NCBI GenBank assembly: GCA_012064415.1
Contig: SSNU01000148.1
Span: 53,249 to 117,248 of the forward strand
DNA from: Gyrodactylus bullatarudis
Lineage: Eukaryota; Platyhelminthes; Monogenea; Gyrodactylidea; Gyrodactylidae
Direction of reading: 5' to 3'
DNA length: 64,000 nucleotides
The notes beneath the pieces are model-generated. The model did no database searches. It was not told where the DNA came from and was given only the letters and a program-made list of their open reading frames with translations. Positions 22,600 through 33,160 of the stretch are shown piece after piece (positions within the stretch are counted from its first letter, which is position 1; each line of letters opens with the position of its first letter). A program made the position numbers and the translations under genes.

Positions 22600-23640
22600 G
22601 GTTTAATTAGAGAACAGTTGCCCCCTCTTATTTCTCTCTAAGTTTACTTTGAATCGTGTTGGTCTTTTTATTTTCGATGACATGAAAACTCACCGCAAGG
22701 GATTCGTTTTCAGCTCATCGATGCTAAAAAGCCCTTAGTCTGTTTGTCACTCAAAAAAATTACTGCAATACAAGGGGGGGCAAATGTTCTATAGATTGGC
22801 CAAAAATTTTGCATAAAATACTTAAAGGTTACCGTATAAAAAAATCAGTTAATGTTAAAATCAGAGTAGAAATGACTCAGAAAAGTTTAACTTATATTGG
22901 TTCGTATCTACGCCATAAATTCTCAGGACCCAGACAAAAAAAGTTTATGTAAAAAAAATTAAAGTTTCTAACCAGATGGGAAATGATTCTCGAAGAAATT
23001 CTGATTTTAGCTTGACAAATAATTTTGTGAAATTTAAAACTTGAGTGGGTATTGAATTTTCTATAGGAAATCTTTGCAAATTATATTTGTTAATGCACTT
23101 CACATTGGAAGGATAAAAGATGGTTGTATTTATTATTTCTTCTCTTTCATCATTGAACAAATTCAAATACAAATGCGTGAAATTTAAAATTAAAATCTCA
23201 TCAAAACTATTCAGTATGAAATATCGATTATTTACGGTATACAGTTCAAAATGTTATTTTTATTCTTAGCACCCAGTAATATTCATTCATTTCTAGCTTT
23301 CGATGTCAATAAGTCCTCTGTTTATGAGAGACCTTTTTATCTTATAAAATTTAATCTTGAACTGATTGGTATCTATTCTGATATGGACTGTTGTATGGTA
23401 ACATCTAAACTTGAATATTTAAATTAGCCAAAAATAATTATCTCATCTAGATTCATATATATTTTGTTCATAATTTTAACTTTCTATATGATGTTTTTTT
23501 GGCCAATCAATTGAACGTTTACCCCCTCTTGATTTCCAGTAATTTATCTGAACGACAAAGAGACCAACACGATTCCAAGTAAACTTGCAGAGTCTTCAAT
23601 GAAGAGTAATAAGAGGGAGCAACTATTCTCTAATTTAACC
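22600..23640. repeat. 1-kb foldback element with nested inverted repeats
   Basis: The outer arms pair 22600-22680 with about 23565-23640: TAATTAGAGAACAGTTGC against its complement, then a TTACTTTGAATCGTGTTGGTC block. A second, inner inverted pair lies near 22775-22800 and 23498-23530 (TTGGCC next to a C5 run). The interior encodes nothing recognisable. It is a probable non-autonomous DNA element, arms diverged. Confidence 0.65.
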
Positions 23641-24850
23641 TTTCCATTTAATAAAAATGAGCTAAATATCAATAGAGCTCAATGTGCCCATAAAGAAAAT
23701 GCTTTTAAAATTTCTTGATTTTGATAGAGGATCTTTTGGGCCATGGAATTCCATCACTATAGAGTACTGAGGACTTCTTTAAAAATAAGCAAAATTAAAC
23801 TCTGTTTGGAAAAACAAATAGAAAAAATGCAGAGGGCTGAGGTGAATAATTATAATTATCGTATCGACTTTATTTCCTATTTTAGTAAAGCTTTCATCTT
23901 CCTAATCTGACTCGGAATCCAGACATAAATGAGCCTTTTAAAATATATACAGTCGGAACCGAAACTCATTGGCCAACCTAGTCCGATGAAATTAGAACGT
24001 AATATATCAAAGGTACTATTGCAAGGTTTAGAGAGGTTTTAGAGAGCATATATAGAAGACAAGGTCCTTTTTCATTAAAACATAAAATTTTTCCTTCAAA
24101 GGTACTCCATAAAAACCTATTTTATGCAGTCGTTACTCAATATTATTTTCTTGGTTAAATCCCTAGAATTTGGACAAGAGATGATTCCTTATCATATTCG
24201 ACCGTGTTTTGGTAAATACATTACTCGTTAATACATGGACGAAGAAAAAATAAGAGAAAATATTTCTAATTGACATAAAACATTAACTTGATGGGAGAAA
24301 AATTCAACCCTGTGTTGTCATGGTGAAATTTCTGATTGATTCTTTCATCAACTGCCCACTGGTAAAGAGAGATAGAATTTAACAATTAAATAAACAAAAT
24401 GCATTAAAAGAGTTACAAATTCATGTAAAAAAAACTTCTCGAGAATAACATTCAGAACTCAATGTGTGTGACCTATGACCTATTTTTGAGTATTAACTTG
24501 CTTCACACTAAAGCATAAGAAGATATCTTTAGATTAGTTGCCAATTATGTACAAAATATTTCACCAACAACTGACAAAAAATATGTATGTTTATTAAACA
24601 ATCTTTTTCATTATTAACTTACCCTACTACTACTCACAAGTGTAACTGGGGAAGGAGGAAATAAATTTAACATAAACAAATAATAAATAACAAATTCAAA
24701 GTAACCAGTAAATTTATTGACCAGTTTAATCAACCAGAGAGTCTTAAAAATTCAGAGCATTCATGAAAAACTGAAACATTTTAAGTTGATAATTTTTCGT
24801 TTTTAAGAAATTTTAAATCTGGGAACACTACCATTGCACAAAATATTCAC
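23641..24850. other. Intergenic AT-rich DNA
   Basis: No supported gene, RNA or repeat. Confidence 0.35.
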
Positions 24851-25541
24851 TAAACCTAATTGACATGAAGATGAGAATTTACTATCTTTACAAAAAACTC
24901 GATATTTTTCTCCGGATTCACAGGAAAATAATATTTTTTTAAATTCTAAAATGGCATGAGCTAATAAGATGCGGATATTCGAAAAATTCCGAAAATTAGG
25001 CCGTTTTTCAAATATCAAAAATGCACCAAGTTTCCACTTTTTCAACTCTTCAGCTGAAAATTTTTATGGATTTTGATGATTCGAAGCAGTTAAGTGATGA
25101 TAATTGGGATCAACATTGAACGAAGAATTCGAATAGCGAAGATATTACTGTTTCAGAGAAAAAGTTGAACTTCCAGATTTTGGATAATTTGCCTTCGTGA
25201 TAATCAAAAAATTCAAATAGTTTGATTTCCCACGGTAATGACGGGTTTCAGTGAACTTTTACAGGTGAATTCGAATTCTTCGTTCAATCTTGATCCCAAA
25301 TATCATCACTTAACTGCTTCGAATCATCGAAATCGATATTAATTTTGAGCTCAAAAGTTGAAAAAGTGGAAACTTGGTGCATTTTTGAAAAACGGCCTAA
25401 TTTTGGTCAGATTGAATATTTTTCGGAATTTTTTTTGAATATCAACAACTTTTTAGCTCATTCCATTTAGAATTCAAAAAATTATTTCTTTGAAATCGGA
25501 GAAAAATAGTAAATTCTCATCTTCATGTCAATTAGGTTTAG
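24851..25541. repeat. Foldback family FB-A2, complete palindromic copy
   Basis: The termini CTAAACCTAATTGACATGAAG (24850 onward) and its complement (to 25541) are perfect inverted repeats, and the pairing continues inward for most of the element. The family is repeated at 53461-53787 and, more distantly, at 41685-41975 and 35210-35545. It has no coding capacity. Confidence 0.8.
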
Positions 25542-26690
25542 ATAATTTAATCTCTACCCTACAATGTAGGGCCTACATGCATAAAAATATCTCATACTCC
25601 ATCGGCGAAAGGCCCTTTAATTTCTTACGAAGATAAGTTGAGTAATTAACGAAAATGCATGTAACATTTTTTCAGATATATTCTGAACAGCAAGATCGGA
25701 TTTTCCAACCACATGACCTGAAACACCTTGCTCTTCGGTTAGATTATCTTGTGTCAGGACTGTTTTAATTCGTTTTTGTAAGTGTATCAAAAATTTTCAA
25801 TCTCTAGAGTTAGAGGCTTCCGTCTGTAAAGTGAAAGGCCAACTCTGCCGAAAATGATCTTCTCGAACACAGTGTTCGGAACACCCCCAAGAACCTTTTG
25901 TTTCGGGTCAAAATAAATGCATTTATTGTAGCAATGATATTCCAAAACATTGAGAAACGTCTTGTAGATCTTTTGAATGAATTATCTGATCTAGAGTGTA
26001 ATACTCGACAGCTTCTATTAGGTCACTTGAGTCATCCGGTTTTTAGCAAAATTTATGTTTCTAATTACAATGATATTGGCCCAAATGTTTGTTTACGAAG
26101 CACCTTAAATAACCACGCATCGTTAAATTTTTCATGTTTTAAATTACAAAATTCGAGTGCCTTCATACTTTGACTCAAATAATCACTTATCGTGTATAGA
26201 AAATTCTTTTAGCCACAAGAAATGTAGTAAGCTTATATATTTTCCTTCAAAAGTAAATAATATTTTTATTCTCTTATAATGTAACCATTGTATTAATTAG
26301 ACTTATAATCAGAGGTAATTTATTCAAATCATCATTATCATTATAAAGACTCATAAGACAGAAAGAGACTAAAAGTATTACACACACACATAAATATAGA
26401 AGGAAAGGTGAGAGGTAAATTAAGAGATTAGCTCTCTCATCCAATAATTCCTTTATATTCATTAGAGTTTAGAGTTTAAATGAATAAAATAAATTGATTG
26501 TTTCATAGTGAAAAGTCGAGTTAAATCGCTTGGAATAATGATAATAGTAGTAATCTTTAATCCTATGATGATATGCTGTCACTTAATGAAAAAGGAAAAG
26601 AGTATATTTAATCATTAAATTTTTAATAAATGTTATGTGTTTAGTTTTAAATTTAAAGAAAACTACTTTAAAGTAGTCACACAAAATTGG
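25542..26690. other. Intergenic DNA upstream of the dynein light chain gene
   Basis: 25650-25900 is slightly GC-richer. It runs into a 91-codon ORF (25898-26173: FSKIYVSNYNDIGPNVCLR) that matches no family I know and is probably transposon-derived. The remainder is AT-rich. Confidence 0.3.
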
Positions 26691-26698
26691 TATAAAAT
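26691..26698 (+). promoter_or_regulatory. TATA box of the dynein light chain gene
   Basis: TATAAAAT followed by more TA-rich sequence, 109 bp upstream of the ATG at 26807. Motif-based inference. Confidence 0.4.
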
Positions 26699-26806
26699 AT
26701 ATATAGAATCTTTTGATCTTTTTCAATGATTCCTATTCAATGAGTTTTGCTATCACATTCGAATAAAGAGAACCATTTCATTAGTATTGCAACACTTTTC
26801 TTAATA

Positions 26807-27238
26807 ATGAGCTTTGGAAGTTCAAAGTCTTCTCTTAAACCACTACTTAACGATCCAAAAGTAGAAGTTGTCAACTCAGATATGAGCGAGCCATTGCTAA
26901 ATTATGCTGTACGAGTGATCAAATCAGCTCTAGCTGGTCAACGAATCGAGCAGGCTGCAGCAACTGAGATAAAAAGAACTTTAGAGGATAGAATGGGCAG
27001 GTTTTGGCATTGTGTTGTTGGCTCCTCTTATGGAACGTAAGTTACAAGACAATTTTTGGATTATGTACTTTGTAGAAATGTTACATATCAAGATGGAAGT
27101 TTCTTTTACGGAAATGCAAGTGATGAATATTTCCGTAGTTTTTCTGTACTTCTCTACAAGATTGGAGGAAACGATATATCCGAGAATGAATCCACCACGA
27201 TTCCTGAAGACGAAATTAATGAAAAAATTTACCAATAA
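26807..27238 (+). CDS. Dynein light chain (LC8/DYNLL-like), divergent
   Basis: Two exons, 26807-27036 and 27076-27238, joined across a 39-bp phase-2 intron (GTAAGT to TTTGTAG), 130 aa. The intron matters: read straight through, the frame hits a TAA at 27037-27040 and looks like a pseudogene. Spliced, it continues GTNVTYQDGSFFYG and SFSVLLYKIGG, matching the edge strands of the LC8 fold. LC8 hallmarks are VVNSDMSEPL (near residue 21), the helix EIKRTLEDR, and FWHCVVGSSYG (residues 66-76). The sequence is longer and more diverged than the roughly 89-aa LC8, with N-terminal and acidic C-terminal extensions. It would act as a dimeric hub in dynein or other complexes. An AATAAA overlaps the stop codon. 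Confidence 0.87.
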
Positions 27239-27733
27239 ATTATAATTTGAGCCATCTTATTTTCTTCAATCTCTAATTAATGGCCGATAAAAAGAGTGAT
27301 AAGAGACATTCAGGAAAGAGTAAAATAGTTATTCGTTTGTTTAATTTTCTTATTTTTTAAAAAAGATCACAAGGAAGTTACAAGTCTGGGTCTCAGAATT
27401 CACGAATGTTTCTTTTTTTTGTCACAAGTAATATTTACAAATTTATATCTCTAAAACCTGTACAATTCAAGTTATACAGACTATATGACTAATATTAGAA
27501 TTGAAAGGCTTTTAAAGTTATTGATTGAGAGAATACGAAAATCGTCACATTTCATTGGTCACAGAAATTTGAAAAATCTTTCTTTTAAATCTGTGTGTGT
27601 GATCACTGATCAGTGATCAGGTAAGGAGGGGAGAAATTTGTGGCATAAAACAATTTTATAAATAAATGGGTTGGCTGATTGTTGAGGTACATTGATTTTT
27701 TTACATTTTCCTTTATCTTTCTTCTCTTCATAG
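27239..27733. other. Convergent intergenic region
   Basis: Shared 3' flank of the dynein light chain gene (+) and the F-box gene (-). It includes a 20-nt perfect palindrome near 27600 and a T-rich patch near 27412-27420. Confidence 0.5.
27599..27620. other. Perfect 20-nt palindrome
   Basis: TGATCACTGATCAGTGATCA is self-complementary and lies between the convergent 3' ends of two genes, preceded by a GTGTGTGT run. It could form a hairpin in RNA from either strand. Function unknown. Confidence 0.5.
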
Positions 27734-29437
27734 TTAGTTGAATTGTAAATCTTTGAACCGTTTGAGTAGTATGTAAATGGTTGTATTATATATTGTTGTT
27801 GTACGTACGACACCATGACGCGAAGCTCTTTCAAAGTTACCCTTGACCATCTCATAATACTTGCCATCTTCAAGAGTTAGCGATTTCAGACGCCAACAAC
27901 GAATTCTTATTGGATAAAATCAATAAAGTAATAGCTTACCTTAGGTGATCGATAAATTTACGACTATTATCACTGAACCGAATTGTCTCCGGGTCCCATT
28001 GGATTTCAAGGGCCTCAAGATTCGGACAATTATTTGCAAAGTTTTCAATCACTCGATCGACATGCACCCTAGTGTTGTACTTGAAGAACCATCCATGAGG
28101 AGTTCCCAAAACGCATATCCTGCAATTGAAATGACCAATTTCCTTACTTAATATTCTTGAGTTTCGGTATGACCATCATCCAAAAATATTCAGCCAAATG
28201 GGGTTTGCCATGAAGCATAATCCCCTTCATTTGAGCACCGTAAATGTCGATGAATCGATTTATTGGTTCATCGCTCAATTCAGGTGTAAAACTCAAATCT
28301 ATCGCTTCAATATTCTCAAATTTGCCTTCATCTATAAGCCGGTTCATAATTTTGTCGTTGAAAAAGTCTACATGACTCAATGCTAGGTAGGTGAATCCTT
28401 TGAAGCGGGTCAAGATATTCTCGAGACATTCTTGAGATAATTCTGTTGAACTGAGATCGAATTCATGAATCCTCGACTTCTCCCAAGGCACCTGCATCAT
28501 GTATTCATCTTTGAGACCTAAAAGTTAGTTAGGAACCAAGCTGAAAGACTCACCACAATGGCGTAATAAAAGCGTCTTGATTTTGTTACAATTGGCCAAG
28601 AGAAGACTGAAACAGGCCCCTTTCACGTTAATACAATAATTAAGGGCTACACATTCAAGATGAATACAATTCATCGCGAGTAATTCCACATGGGAATCCT
28701 CGACAAAAGCAATTCCATATAGGTTAATTACGCGCAAGTTTGGCGTGTGTGCCTTGATTTTGCTAATATTGATAACCTCGTATATTTCTTCTTCCTCTTC
28801 ATTGCCCATTTCAAAAGTTCCTATGAGATGTAATACTTCAAGGGAGTTGAGACACGAATAGATTTTCCTCATTAAACCTTCCATGAAGATGACATCACTC
28901 AGGCATATACACAGGTAGTACAGGGAATTGGGAAAGCCCATAAGCTCATTGTAATCATGAAGCTGCATTGCATTGGAAAAGTCCAACGTCATAAATTTCA
29001 AGTTGGTACATTTATTGTCTAACTCATCCAGGGCTGGTACTGTAATTAAATCACTATTCATTTCAATATATTTGAGACTTGATCCAGATCTCTGATTTAT
29101 AAGATTGATGAGATCATCAACTGAACAAATCTATCAGAAAAAAAGAATCATTAATATTATACATAGCATAGCTTACGCTTAGGCCGCCATACTCTGGCCT
29201 CAGATTGAGGGCTTGCCATAAATGTTCATCGTAAGCAATTCTACGCCATTGCTTGCAGACTCTGACGATTTTGCAGAGCTCTTTATGACTGAGATATGAA
29301 AAGATTCGCAGTATCAACTTTTCCGGAAGCCTGGTAATCATAAACTAAAGAATGGAAGAATGGTTTAATTGAGAATGGTTTTTTACCTCGTTATCCTGGT
29401 AGAACCCAGAAGACATTTTCCTCCGTCGAAAATCCAT
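27734..29437 (-). CDS. F-box / leucine-rich-repeat protein (SCF substrate receptor)
   Basis: Six exons on the minus strand: 29387-29437, 29177-29344, 28554-29130, 28148-28517, 27940-28119 and 27734-27905, 505 aa. All phases match across introns of 42, 46, 36, 28 and 34 bp. The F-box is at residues about 20-66: ITRLPEKLILRIFSYLSHKE, VCKQWRRIAYDEHLWQ. Degenerate LRRs follow (LRVINLYGI, HLECVALNYC, FTYLALSHV, IEAIDLSFTPELSD). The C-terminus has WDPETIRFSDNSRKFIDHLR and YYEMVKGNFERASR then VVRTTT, which I recall as strongly conserved in animal FBXL proteins, though I cannot name the orthologue. The F-box should bind Skp1 in a Cullin-1 ubiquitin ligase and the LRRs the substrate. CCAAT-type motifs (ATTGG, CCAAT) lie upstream near 29560-29615. 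Confidence 0.93.
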
Positions 29438-30204
29438 GGCTAATCTCGATGATCAAGATCAAGGATTATACTATGGAATTGATCAGAGGGGATTATTTGT
29501 TTTAAAATATTATTGATGTACTTAGGATGGGAAATATCAGGAAAACTTTACTCTGATTGGTTAGTTCAGAATAATTCATTCAACATATACACCATGTCTT
29601 CACAAATATTAACCAATCAAATGATAACAAATTAAAAGCCATATTATAAATTTATGTTTCGTGTTTTTCCATGATCCTTACCTTCCTACATGCAGCATGT
29701 TCTATAGACCGAATATCCCCCTGTAACGATCATCAAGAAAGTATTGAGTATACAAAGTCATAACTTTTCCAGAATACAATACAGATCTTTCATAAAATCA
29801 TGATAAGTTCATAATTTTTTCGATTTTAATCCCCTTTAAAAAATAATTCAGCTTATAAAGATCAATATAAGATTCCAGCAGTGTTTTTATTCAAAGACAT
29901 GAAACTTATTACTCTTTAACAATTGCAAACTCCATCCTCAAATAGTTTTTTTCAAGATACAAACATGGATATACTTTCAAGTAACCACGTAAAAATAAGA
30001 TTTTAAATTTCTATTTGAATAATAGAACTGCTAAATTATTTTTTCATGATCTGATTGTGAAAATGTTTCTCCAATCAGGACACAGTAAAGACTTGCATGA
30101 TATTTTTGAAATAGTGTATTCTATGTAGACACTGTTGCTAGTTGCATAACTCAAATGTTTTCAACTTTTTCGATACAGATAGATTTTCAGAAGTTTTTTC
30201 GACA

Positions 30205-30345
30205 TGTAAATAAGCACAATGTAGAAATTACAGTGATTTTAGACATTAAACCTACTAGCAAAGTGTGGTCACTGGTTATTACTATATCAATCTGAATCTA
30301 ACTTGATGGACATTGTCTTCTCACACCTAGATGTTAGAAATTCGG
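30205..30345. repeat. Direct repeat flanking the ribozyme module, left copy
   Basis: Resembles 30571-30730: ATGTAGAAATTA, TTTTAGACATTA and ACCTACT in the first part, then GGTTATTACTATATC and a GATGTTRGAAAT block near the end. The offset between copies is about 366 bp. The divergence indicates an old duplication. Confidence 0.65.
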
Positions 30346-30395
30346 ATAAGCAAGTGTCAATTCCATAAGAGAGTCAAATAATATTCAACTCACGG

Positions 30396-30449
30396 TGGCA
30401 GATGTAGACGCGTTTCGTCCTTATTAGGACTCGTCAGTACACCATAGCC
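30396..30449 (-). ncRNA. Type I hammerhead ribozyme
   Basis: On the minus strand all core elements occur in order. The stem I 5' strand is GGC, an internal loop, then UGUA (30449-30438). CUGACGAG follows (30437-30430). Stem II is GUCC/GGAC with a UAAUA-type loop (30430-30417). GAAA is at 30416-30413. A minimal stem III in ACGCGU precedes UC, with predicted cleavage after C at 30407. The stem I 3' strand is UACA, a loop, then GCC (to 30397). The conserved uridine turn and GAAA are intact. A very short, self-complementary stem III is characteristic of ribozymes carried by Penelope-like elements, Schistosoma Sm-alpha repeats and retrozymes, which cleave as dimers. It should process multimeric transcripts. 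Confidence 0.9.
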
Positions 30450-30450
30450 A

Positions 30451-30512
30451 GGATTCGAACCCAGGTCTTCAACGTTGTGAAGCTTCTAACCTCCTGGTCA
30501 GAACCCCCGTTC
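30451..30512 (-). promoter_or_regulatory. tRNA-like Pol III promoter module upstream of the ribozyme
   Basis: On the minus strand a box A (GACCAGGAGGTTAGAAGC, 30499-30482) is followed by a CTTCA/TGAAG hairpin in anticodon-arm position. A near-perfect box B (GGGTTCGAATCC, 30462-30451) comes next, within a wobble-containing T-arm-like stem. The anticodon loop would have six bases and there is no proper acceptor stem, so this is a tRNA-derived promoter and not a functional tRNA gene. It ends one base before the hammerhead stem I. Confidence 0.7.
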
Positions 30513-30570
30513 GTCTCCTATTATACTCAACACTCCGATGGTATTGACACCACCTACACACTGGTTTTTT

Positions 30571-30730
30571 GTAAATAAGTAACATGTAGAAATTAGTGTT
30601 TTTAGACATTATACCTACTCGACATATTTTTGTAGCTCTAGTTATTACTACTATATCGGAAGTAGTATGTCCATTGAAATCTTCTTGTCTATTCACGCCT
30701 ATGGATGTTGGAAATCGGACAAAATTTTCA
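30571..30730. repeat. Direct repeat flanking the ribozyme module, right copy
   Basis: Partner of 30205-30345. With the left copy it brackets the tRNA-like module and hammerhead, giving the layout of an incomplete tandem dimer with a unit of about 366 bp. Confidence 0.65.
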
Positions 30731-31239
30731 GAAGCAACAAGAAACATAACAAAAACTTTAGCGATTAATAATACTACTTATAATTTCAAGAGAAGTTTAT
30801 TCCTCAATTTATAAATCAATGTTTTAATGTCTTAATGCATGTTGATATAAACCCTGTGTATTTTAGCTGCCGTCCTTTTTCTGACTGCTGTTTTCTTGAC
30901 AGATATTGAAATTCTACTCTACCCACACACAAATCTTGTAATAATAATAATGCATTACACGTCTATTTACATGCACCCTGGGATATAAAAATAACAAATT
31001 GATTTTTTCTTATCTTCCATGTTGAAAATGAATTAAATTTAATTCACACAGTGATACAGATGAATAGGGTTTCAAGAATATGTTGGATTTTTCTTTAAAA
31101 AAATAGAATGTTTTTTTCGAGGAATCTTTAACATTTGCAATAGCCTGTAGCGAGACATTTTATATTTATGAAAAGATCTGAATTGTCTAATTAGAGGTAT
31201 TTATTTTGTAAGTAATCGATTTCTAGCCTGGGTCAGAAT
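30731..31239. other. Intergenic DNA
   Basis: AT-rich, no supported feature. There is no second hammerhead at the position expected if the right-hand repeat unit were complete. Confidence 0.4.
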
Positions 31240-31410
31240 TTGATTGGCCTCTTCAATGTAATAGTTACAAAAGAATGATTTTGTATTAAAATTAAAATGT
31301 TTTGAAAAATTTGCTGAATTTAATTTTGATCATTTTTCACATGATATTTTTTCCCCAATCATTTTCAATATAGTATAAGTGAAATGAGTCTTACGGATCA
31401 ACTATTTCTA
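31240..31410 (-). repeat. LINE-associated repeat fragment
   Basis: Similar over about 150 bp to 18700-18890 (GAAAAATTTGCTGAATTT, TTTTCAATATA, then a GTCTTACGGATCAA-like end). It is an isolated scrap of the same minus-strand LINE region. Confidence 0.6.
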
Positions 31411-31946
31411 TCAAAAGCCTCTAAGTCTTCTATGACTTCGGGCATACTCAAAGAGGATTAGGTGAAATTTTAAACGACATATTAATACCAACTTTTATGA
31501 TAGAATTGTCAGTATTATTTTGAAGCATGTGTCAAAAATACTTCACCATTATGTCATTCAGTTTCAAAAATCAAGAATTTTTCAAATCGCCACTCAATTT
31601 TCAATGAAATTTTACTACACAATCACTAAAATCCGGAATATCTTGACCATTTGATGAATTTCTTAAGTTTTATTATCAAAAATAGTAATCTTTTCATTAA
31701 AGGGACCTTCATGGTAAATTCCGTTGTGGGAAAAATGAGCAATTTGATAATGGAGGATGACTTTCACGTTTTAAAAATATGCAAAACATGATCTGAGTAC
31801 TGAATTCTATCAGAAAAGTAAGTACTCTCTTGAGTTGTTCGGAGAAAAAGAATTTCATCAAAGCCTAATACTCATCAGAGTGATAGTTGCCATATAAGTA
31901 CAAATTCGCAAAGATAAATTCGGGAAATCGAACAATCTGGATTTTT

Positions 31947-32248
31947 CGCTAACACAAGTCAATCAGTAGGTTTGACGAATTTCTCTCAGCATCTGTGTCC
32001 AAATTTGAATTCAACGTCCAATGTTGATCCGAGATATCAGTATCAAATTGCTCTAAATCTTCGATAAATATTTTGAGCACAAAGGTTGAAAAAGAGAAAT
32101 TTTTGGCATTTTTGAGAAGGATAAAAAAGTCTAATTTTGGTCAAATAGAAGAAAAATATTTAGTTTCTTGTAAAAACAGTAAGTTCCAGTAAATCTATTA
32201 TCGTGTTTTTTTAATCAATAAAAACCTATTGATTGACTTGTGTTAGCG
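31947..32248. repeat. Foldback MITE (~300 bp)
   Basis: The terminus CGCTAACACAAGTCAATCA (31947 onward) is repeated inverted at the end (32228-32248), extended by a CCTA block. The interior resembles the FB-A2 interior (CAAAGGTTGAAAAAG, CTAATTTTGGTCAAA), so it may be a related element with different ends. Confidence 0.7.
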
Positions 32249-32465
32249 ACTTTAACAGTTGGAATACTGATAGGAAAATTTATTCATTCTAGGACTTGAA
32301 GAGTTTTAGAAAATTTTATATTGCGTTTCTAAGACAATGCTATATCTAATTGATAAGAACTTTACTTGAGATATATATACTCTTGAAAGGAAAACAATGA
32401 ATTCAGATTTGAATTTATTAAAAGATAGACATAACATTTTTATATATTCTACTGTATGCAAACTT

Positions 32466-33160
32466 AAATAGCATCTTGAGCTTAAATTTATTACGAGATT
32501 GAGAAACTTTGAATCAAACAAAGAAAAATAGGATTTTTTCATGTTATCATTTTTCTGAGAAGGACAGAAATATAGTAAACTTGGACGAAATTTCGCAAAA
32601 TTACTTAAATCAGCCATTGATATGAAAAACTAATCTTCGGGTATTTAAATATAATCCCACCAAATTTCGCTTCAAAATACTTTTCAATGCTTCTGGAATA
32701 AGATAAACAAAATTGGGAAAATGTTTGAATTTAAAACATTTTTTGATCTATCAAAATATTCATGAAAAATTAGAGAAATTTCGTTTTGAGCTATTGAAAA
32801 AACAATTTTAAAGGGATTTAAGTCATTTTTACAACTATGTAAAGAAATAAAGTGAATTCAAGTTAAAATTATAAATATAAAAAAATAAAAAACGTTCTAA
32901 ATTTTCACAATTTTGTTTATCTTATTCCAGAAGCATTGAAATGTATTTTGAAGCGAAATTTGGTGGGATTATATTTAAATACCCGAAGATTAGTTTTTCA
33001 TATCAATGGCTGATTTAAGTAATTTTGCGAAATTTCGTCCAAGTTTACTATATTTCTGTCCTTCTCAGAAAAATGATAACATGAAAAAATCCTATTTTTC
33101 TTTGTTTGATTCAAAGTTTCTCAATCTCGTAATAAATTTAAGCTTAAGATGCAATTTAGA
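32466..33160. repeat. Long near-perfect inverted repeat (~258-bp arms, ~180-bp spacer)
   Basis: 32466-32723 and about 32904-33160 are reverse complements with very few mismatches. Both arms, read divergently, translate to the same peptide beginning MADLSNFAKFRPSLLYFC. This is not independent evidence for a gene, only a consequence of arm identity. The high identity implies recent origin or gene conversion. A transcript would form a long double-stranded hairpin. Confidence 0.85.

Noticed and set aside
27037..27040. Premature stop suggesting a dynein light chain pseudogene or readthrough
   Set aside because: A 39-bp intron with consensus ends and correct phase removes the stop and improves the fold match.
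26981..27245. Three overlapping ORFs (both strands) around the second dynein light chain exon
   Set aside because: Explained by exon 2 (27076-27238) and its other frames. No motifs of their own.
30451..30512. A genuine tRNA gene
   Set aside because: Box A and box B are good, but there is no acceptor stem, the anticodon loop has six bases and the T stem has wobble mismatches. It reads as a tRNA-derived promoter.
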